Shown here piece after piece: positions 42,544-46,674 of a stretch of 46,674 nucleotides of DNA. The translations under genes were made by a program, and so were the position numbers. Where the stretch lies: assembly GCA_016926805.1 (NCBI GenBank), contig JAFGNV010000039.1, positions 1 through 46,674 on the forward strand, given 5' to 3'. Under the pieces are notes generated by a model that worked only from the letters and a program-made list of their open reading frames with translations, was not told the DNA's origin and made no database searches. Each line of letters starts with the position of its first letter. Position 1 is the stretch's first letter. The stretch comes from Anaerolineae bacterium. Lineage in GTDB: Bacteria; Chloroflexota; Anaerolineae; 4572-78; J111.

Positions 42544-42640
42544 GTATCTTCTCAATAAATAGGGGCGAATCCGCCTATTTAGTCGGTAGGGACAGAATAT
42601 TATTCTGTCCCTACCCCAAATTAAATTATTGAGAGGATAC
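42544..42640. mobile_element. MITE-like element, 97 bp, with 8-bp target duplication
   Basis: Terminal repeats GTATCTTCTCAATAA (42544-42558) and TTATTGAGAGGATAC (42626-42640) match at 14 of 15 bases. Exact 8-bp repeats GAAACTAT flank it (42536-42543 and 42641-42648). Inside, GGTAGGGACAGAATA and TATTCTGTCCCTACC (42585-42615) form a perfect 15-bp palindrome with a 1-base centre, and AAATAGG/CCTATTT forms another hairpin. No gene is present. Its end agrees with the element at 10421-10522 at ten of fifteen bases (GTAyCT...CAATA), with the same duplication length. Confidence 0.78.
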
Positions 42641-42646
42641 GAAACT

Positions 42647-42675
42647 ATCTTATCACAGAACCGATTTAGACTCAA
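42647..42675 (-). promoter_or_regulatory. Possible promoter of the zinc-ribbon kinase gene
   Basis: Minus-strand TTGAGT, a 17-bp spacer and TAAGAT lie just upstream of the mobile element, about 150 nt from the kinase ATG. Transcription would begin at about 42640, the element's outer base. Confidence 0.4.
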
Positions 42676-42700
42676 CGTTTTAAAGTGATCCATTTTCATT

Positions 42701-43465
42701 TTATGGTTCAATGTCGGCCACCGAGTTTACAATTTGGCTCGGTTGGAAAGGATAACGGGCGACATCCTCCCGGCGGGTTACGCCGGTCAGCACCAAAATT
42801 GTTACTACCCCACTTTCAACGCCGCCCTTGATGTCGGTGCCCATGGTGTCGCCCACCATCACCGTGTCTTCCGAATGAACGTCCAGATAATTGAGGGCCG
42901 AACGCATCATCAGGGGATTGGGTTTGCCTACAAAGTATGGACTCACCCCACTCACCTTCTCGATGAAAGCAGCAGCAGCCCCGCAAGCAGCGACAAGCAA
43001 GCCCCCTTCTCCCGAACCGCCGGGATCGGGATTGGTGGCAATAAAACGAGCGCCAGCGGCAACCAAGCGGATGGCTTTGGTCAACATTTCCTGGTTGTAG
43101 TCTGCTTCGCCCAAAACCACGTAATCAGGATCGATGTCGGTGATCACGTAGCCAATACCGTGAATGGCGGCAATCAAGCCGCTCTCTCCCAGAACGAACG
43201 CGGTTCCTTCAGGTTTTTGGGACTGGATAAATCGGGCGGTGGCCATTGCCGAGGTAAAAATTCGCTCGGCAGGCACATCCAGCCCAATCGTGCGCAGGCG
43301 ATGGGATAAATCAGCCGGGGTATAGCGCGGATTGTTGGTTAAAACCAGGTATTCCGCCTCTTTTTCTTTGAGCCGTTTAATAAACCGGTCTGCGCCAGGG
43401 ATCATGGTTCGTCCATGAACCAGCACGCCGTCCATGTCGATGATGTAGTTTTTAGAGGAACTCAT
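42701..43465 (-). CDS. HAD-IIA (NagD-like) sugar phosphatase
   Basis: The 254-residue phosphatase has motif [12 protein letters not shown] (Asp10 nucleophile, Asp12), motif [12 protein letters not shown], a long cap domain (about 60-175), motif III Lys in VGKPNPLM and motif [15 protein letters not shown]. Length and cap placement fit subclass IIA, which includes NagD, 4-nitrophenylphosphatase and phosphoglycolate phosphatase. It dephosphorylates nucleotides or sugar phosphates in the cytoplasm; the preferred one is not evident. ATG 43465 has GGAGA at about 6 nt; the TTG frame from 43483 is rejected. It stands 118 bp from the upstream LysM gene, so it may be a separate transcript. Confidence 0.88.
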   Translation of the reverse strand: MSSSKNYIIDMDGVLVHGRTMIPGADRFIKRLKEKEAEYLVLTNNPRYTPADLSHRLRTIGLDVPAERIFTSAMATARFIQSQKPEGTAFVLGESGLIAAIHGIGYVITDIDPDYVVLGEADYNQEMLTKAIRLVAAGARFIATNPDPGGSGEGGLLVAACGAAAAFIEKVSGVSPYFVGKPNPLMMRSALNYLDVHSEDTVMVGDTMGTDIKGGVESGVVTILVLTGVTRREDVARYPFQPSQIVNSVADIEP

Positions 43466-43583
43466 ATTTTTCTCCGTGAACAATGTTCAAACACTACCTT
43501 TTGAATCAGTGTAGTTGGGCGTAAGTAACTCTATAATCAAGTGCTGAGAGAAACACTTATCGATCTATTTATGCCACGAAACA

Positions 43584-45035
43584 CTAGCGTGTTTCTCTCT
43601 CGATCATCACCACAATTTTGTAGGTTGGGTTGCCCCGGGTGAGAACCGGATACGACTCATGGTTTTGGTAGAGCAAGTTACCTTGTTGATCTTTGATGGT
43701 TACTTCCAGGGTATAGGCATTGTCAGGCGCAACAGCCTGCGGGTTGTAAACTGCTTCAAAATCGACGGGTAGCGCGCCGATGTCTTTCAAAACGCCGCCC
43801 ATTTGCACGCCGGGTGGACCTGCGGTGACATCCATTACCTTTACTTCCAGCATGGCTCCGGCGGGCAGGGTGGCGCCTACCGGCCCGATAATGGTCCCAG
43901 TAACGGCATGCAGCTTGTTAAAGTTCATGCTTCCGCCATTGGCCGCCAGATTTAGAACCAGTTTATCCCTGTCTGGGGCGTATGCAACTACACGACGCAG
44001 CAGCGCCAGATATTGATTGTAAAGCGAACCGGCTTGGCATTTGGCTTTGGTGGTCGAGACCAGGCGCAGGGTCAGATTATTATCGCCCAAGGCATAGGTC
44101 CCGCTAACGGTTTTACAGTCTGCCCTAGCCCGGAAGGTACCATCGGGCAGCAGTTCCAAACGGTAGACATCGGGATTGGGTACAACAATATTACTTTGAC
44201 CGGTTGGATCGGTAAAACCCAGCCATTTCCAGGTCAGGCCCACAATGGCGGGACTGTTCTCCCCCACAACCCGGCTTGAGGCTTGGACCAGTTTCTCTTT
44301 TTGCAGGGTAAACGTTTTGATAACATGCTCCGAAGGGCAGCAAATCGGGTCGTAAGGTCCGGCCTGGATCATATCGACCATAATCTGGTTGTTGGCCAGG
44401 CTGATGCCGTTGATCTGAACCCGGTCGCCCAGAAGTGTGCGGCTGAACTCGGTGGGTTGTCCATTTTGGCTGATCATGATGTGCAGGTTGTAAAACGTGC
44501 CGCTGCCGCCGGGATTGGTCACCAGAATAACAACAGCGCCACGCTCTCCGTTGAGCTGGCCGTAATCGGTCCGTTCGACCAACATCACGATTTTAGTTTC
44601 GGTGGCAGAGCCGGGGGAGCCTGGCTCGCGATACTCGCCATGGGTTAGGGAGGCAATGCCGGATTGAGTGAAATCAGAAGTGTAGGTGGCGTTGGCCAAT
44701 TCCGGCAGGGTAAGTCCTGGAGGGACAGTTTCCAGCAGGCGGCTGGTAGCCTCGTTGCTGGGGATACAGAGGACCCAACCCGGTTCAATCAAATCGGGGT
44801 TGACAATATCGGTGTAGGCATCGTTGGCGTCGGCGTTGGCCACTTCAACAATGGCCGGATAAGCCATCATATCGTCGAAATACTTTTCAGCAATTTTAGA
44901 AAGCCAGTCGTTGGCCTGGACAATATACAGTTCGGCACATTCAAATTCGATAGACGATTGGGCCAAAGATGGGCCTGGCAGGATAAACACCAGGGCAATT
45001 ATCAGAATGATGAATGTGGCAGATTTTTTCATCAT
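43584..45035 (-). CDS. Secreted LysM - META - YbaY-type protein
   Basis: The 483-residue protein has a signal peptide (MMKKSATFIILIIALVFILP, cleaved near SLAQS). It carries a LysM-like domain at about 36-92 (YIVQANDWLSKIAEKYFDD, LIEPGWVLCIP), a unique beta-rich region (about 105-262), a META/HslJ-like domain (266-372, LTWKWLGF, LLPDGTFRARADCKTVSGTY) and a YbaY/pilotin-like domain (377-478, VTGTIIGPVGATLPAGAMLEV). LysM binds peptidoglycan or chitin-like glycans; META and YbaY domains occur in envelope lipoproteins, though no lipobox is present. Its ATG overlaps the preceding dehydrogenase stop (ATGA); a second in-frame ATG 3 nt on has slightly better ribosome-site spacing. Confidence 0.82.
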   Translation of the reverse strand: MMKKSATFIILIIALVFILPGPSLAQSSIEFECAELYIVQANDWLSKIAEKYFDDMMAYPAIVEVANADANDAYTDIVNPDLIEPGWVLCIPSNEATSRLLETVPPGLTLPELANATYTSDFTQSGIASLTHGEYREPGSPGSATETKIVMLVERTDYGQLNGERGAVVILVTNPGGSGTFYNLHIMISQNGQPTEFSRTLLGDRVQINGISLANNQIMVDMIQAGPYDPICCPSEHVIKTFTLQKEKLVQASSRVVGENSPAIVGLTWKWLGFTDPTGQSNIVVPNPDVYRLELLPDGTFRARADCKTVSGTYALGDNNLTLRLVSTTKAKCQAGSLYNQYLALLRRVVAYAPDRDKLVLNLAANGGSMNFNKLHAVTGTIIGPVGATLPAGAMLEVKVMDVTAGPPGVQMGGVLKDIGALPVDFEAVYNPQAVAPDNAYTLEVTIKDQQGNLLYQNHESYPVLTRGNPTYKIVVMIERETR

Positions 45036-46042
45036 TGGCCTCTTACTTTGTCCATGGTGATAGTGTTGGCGCACTCGCAGTTTTGCTCAAACTGGGTGAT
45101 GTTGTTGAGGGTGGTATCGGCAATGTTATGCAAGGCCCGGTCGGTTAAAAAGGCCTGGTGGCCGGTGACCAGCACGTTAGGAAAGGTGAGCAGGCGGGCA
45201 AACACGTCGTCGGTGACAATTTCGTTGGACAGGTCACGGAAGAACAGGTCACTCTCTACCTCGTATACGTCAATGGCCAAGTAGCCGATTTTGCCAGACT
45301 TCAAACCCTCAATCACGGCTTTGGTGTCCAGCAACGCGCCGCGACTGGTATTGATGATGAAAACGCCATCTTTGAGGTGAGGCATGGTCTCCTGGTTGAT
45401 AATGTGGTAGGTTTCCGGGGTGAGTGGCATGTGGAAGGTGAGAATGTCGGCTTGTTTGATGATCTCAATTGGGTCGTCGATGTACTCGGCCAGCTTTTCA
45501 ACTTCGGGGTTGCGGTAGAGGTCGTAAGCCAGAATCCGGCAGCCAAAGCCGCTCAGATTTTTAATGACCATGGTCCCGATTTTGCCGGTGCCAAACACTG
45601 CCACGGTTTTTTCGTGCAGTTCAAAGCCTTGTAGCCCTTCCAGTTCAAAGTTGGTATCGCGCACCCGGTTGTAGGCCCGGTGAATCTGACGGCCCAGGGT
45701 CAACATCAATCCCACTGTAAACTCCGAAACTGCGTTGGGCGAGTAAGCGGGCACGCGTACCACACAAAGATCCTGCGCCTCGGCAGCTTCCAGGTCTATC
45801 TGGTTATAGCCCGCGCTGCGGGTGGCGATAATTCTGGTACCACCCGCCGCCAGTTTGATGATGGCTTCTCTATTTACATCGTCGTTCACAAACACGCAGA
45901 CCGCCTCGTACCCGACCGCCAGAGGAGCTGTATTAGGCGTCAAACGGGCTTCAAAAAAGGTTAACTCGTGGCCATATTTTTGGTTGACCCGCTCAAATGA
46001 GCGGCGGTCGTACCCTTTGGTACTGAACATAGCAATTTTCAT
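45032..46042 (-). CDS. D-lactate dehydrogenase-like 2-hydroxyacid dehydrogenase
   Basis: The 336-residue enzyme has the nucleotide motif FGTGKIG, the active-site Arg in NTSRGALLDT, Glu in DVYEVES and catalytic His in VTGHQAFLT. The N-terminal MKIAMFSTKGYDRRSF and the TRSAGYNQIDL block are typical of NAD-dependent D-lactate dehydrogenase (LdhA), which reduces pyruvate during fermentation. ATG 46042 has GGGAG 11 nt upstream; a TTG at 46060 is rejected. Its stop overlaps the start of the LysM protein gene, an unusual coupling of a metabolic and a cell-envelope gene. Another 2-ketoacid as substrate is possible. Confidence 0.92.
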   Translation of the reverse strand: MKIAMFSTKGYDRRSFERVNQKYGHELTFFEARLTPNTAPLAVGYEAVCVFVNDDVNREAIIKLAAGGTRIIATRSAGYNQIDLEAAEAQDLCVVRVPAYSPNAVSEFTVGLMLTLGRQIHRAYNRVRDTNFELEGLQGFELHEKTVAVFGTGKIGTMVIKNLSGFGCRILAYDLYRNPEVEKLAEYIDDPIEIIKQADILTFHMPLTPETYHIINQETMPHLKDGVFIINTSRGALLDTKAVIEGLKSGKIGYLAIDVYEVESDLFFRDLSNEIVTDDVFARLLTFPNVLVTGHQAFLTDRALHNIADTTLNNITQFEQNCECANTITMDKVRGQ

Positions 46043-46044
46043 CT

Positions 46045-46131
46045 CTATTTTTTCTCCCAAACCACGGTTCGCCGAATGACTCCGGTGGCCATCAGGCGTT
46101 GTTCATCGAGTATCGAACGCGGTTTGTCCAT
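46045..46131 (-). CDS. Possible 28-residue leader peptide or short gene
   Basis: A short frame (MDKPRSILDEQRLMATGVIRR onward) ends with TAG two bases before the dehydrogenase ATG and overlaps its ribosome site GGGAG. A weak AGGG lies 3 nt before its ATG. It looks protein-like and well placed for translational coupling, but its length is too short for family recognition and it may be chance. Confidence 0.25.
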   Translation of the reverse strand: MDKPRSILDEQRLMATGVIRRTVVWEKK

Positions 46132-46222
46132 AATCCCTGGGCCAATGCCTGGTCGATATTCATTGTTTTTTCCCTGTTACATGATTTTTTTACCAAATAT
46201 TGCCACCCAACATTAACACTAC

Positions 46223-46252
46223 TTGACAAAATAGGCCAGTTTTGGGTATGTT
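46223..46252 (+). promoter_or_regulatory. Possible outward promoter at right end
   Basis: TTGACA, an 18-bp spacer and TATGTT read toward the right. No gene is in range within the window, so it may serve a gene or RNA beyond the edge, or be chance. Confidence 0.25.
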
Positions 46253-46346
46253 TTTGGCCCTTTGTCGAAAAGGTTTGGGGAAAAGATGGCTCATGTCAAG
46301 TACAAGTGCAAATATCCAAACGCAAACAGAAAATATTGGCGCAGTT

Positions 46347-46426
46347 GCCCTCACCCCTGCCCCTCTCCCAGGGGGCGAGGGGAAAAGCTGCTCCCTCTCC
46401 CTGTGGGAGAGGGTTGGGGTGAGGGC
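46347..46426. repeat. CCCTCACCCC palindromic intergenic repeat
   Basis: Perfect 11-bp arms GCCCTCACCCC (46347-46357) and GGGGTGAGGGC (46416-46426) enclose two inner hairpins (CCCCTCTCCC/GGGGGCGAGGGG and CCCTCTCCC/GGGAGAGGG). Similar elements of this sequence type are widespread in intergenic DNA of many bacteria. Confidence 0.75.
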
Positions 46427-46674
46427 CAGATTACGTCTGCACTTGTTCTAAACATGAGCCTAAAAGATAACCCTCCAGAAAAGTTTTCGCCGCTGAAACA
46501 GGTAACAGGGTAACATGTAACAGGCCATAAGTTTGTGCTACCCTGCTACTTGCCACCTTGATTGTTGAGCAAAAACTTTCTGAACGCTTAGCGTAACTTT
46601 TGTGCAACCAGAGTAAGAATCAAGAAAAAACGATAAAAAATAGAACTTTAACAATTTGCTCAAATATGAGATGC

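Larger units (their letters stand above)
46132..46674. other. Non-coding right end
   Basis: No credible gene was seen. The region contains a possible plus-strand promoter near 46223, a palindromic repeat at 46347, and short direct repeats of GTAACA at about 46500-46520. The AT-rich last 100 bases are unremarkable. Confidence 0.5.

Noticed and set aside
46099..46513. Overlapping frames at the right end
   Set aside because: They cross the CCCTCACCCC palindrome in three frames, with no ribosome site or domain.
1..46674. tRNA or rRNA genes
   Set aside because: No sequence with a tRNA T-loop and acceptor pairing, and no rRNA-like segment, was noticed; a covariance search was not possible.

Overview
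The window looks like a chromosomal segment of a member of the Chloroflexota, most likely an Anaerolineae-type lineage. This is an inference. The signs are very large Ser/Thr kinase-AAA-TPR proteins, a solute-binding lipoprotein with a VEKEV-repeat linker, Thr/Pro-rich secreted proteins with dockerins, LysM/META/YbaY-type secreted proteins, short-repeat-rich intergenic DNA and mid-range GC. No rRNA, tRNA, CRISPR array, prophage or complete IS was seen.

Layout. 1-2.1 kb (+): end of a polyol-type operon (zinc dehydrogenase tail, GpsA-like dehydrogenase, SrlD-like SDR), closed by a strong terminator. 2.2-4.3 kb (+): a sigma factor overlapping an anti-sigma factor whose extracellular part carries sialidase-type Asp boxes. 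4.6-6.5 kb (+): an orphan oligopeptide-type binding lipoprotein. 6.6-10.3 kb (-): kinase/AAA/TPR regulator. 10.4-10.5 kb: a MITE-like element. 10.7-15.3 kb: a site-2 protease (+) converging on a YfhO / prepilin peptidase / acylphosphatase-like operon (-). 15.4-19.1 kb (+): a membrane protein and an ABC-2 exporter with a SpoIIM-like fusion. 19.1-23.5 kb (-): sucC-sucD, a small protein, a CCA-adding-type nucleotidyltransferase and an FHA membrane protein.

24.4-30.9 kb (+): the most interesting region. Four consecutive secreted proteins form what looks like a compact cohesin-dockerin system. It has a cohesin+dockerin adaptor, a membrane-anchored cohesin, a subtilase with a dockerin, and a peptidoglycan-recognition protein with both cohesin and dockerin whose zinc ligands all appear to be lost. 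There are no glycosidases, so this is not an ordinary cellulosome. A surface protein complex built around a protease and a wall-binding (not wall-cutting) module is the inference.

31-46 kb: an MBL-fold hydrolase (+); murA (Asp in place of the fosfomycin-target Cys) coupled to a SAM-hydroxide adenosyltransferase family gene (-), divergent from a Na+/Ca2+ exchanger (+); a multi-GAF/PAS hybrid histidine kinase (-); a hydantoinase/dihydropyrimidinase (+); a zinc-ribbon Ser/Thr kinase (-) with a second MITE sitting in its presumed leader; a NagD-like HAD phosphatase (-); and a D-lactate dehydrogenase-like gene coupled to a LysM-META-YbaY secreted protein (-). The right end is non-coding and holds a palindromic intergenic repeat.

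Promoters could be read by eye in many gaps as TTGACA-like / 17 bp / TATAAT-like pairs or extended TGn -10 boxes, and start codons were moved from the longest possible ORF to the one with a Shine-Dalgarno sequence where one exists.
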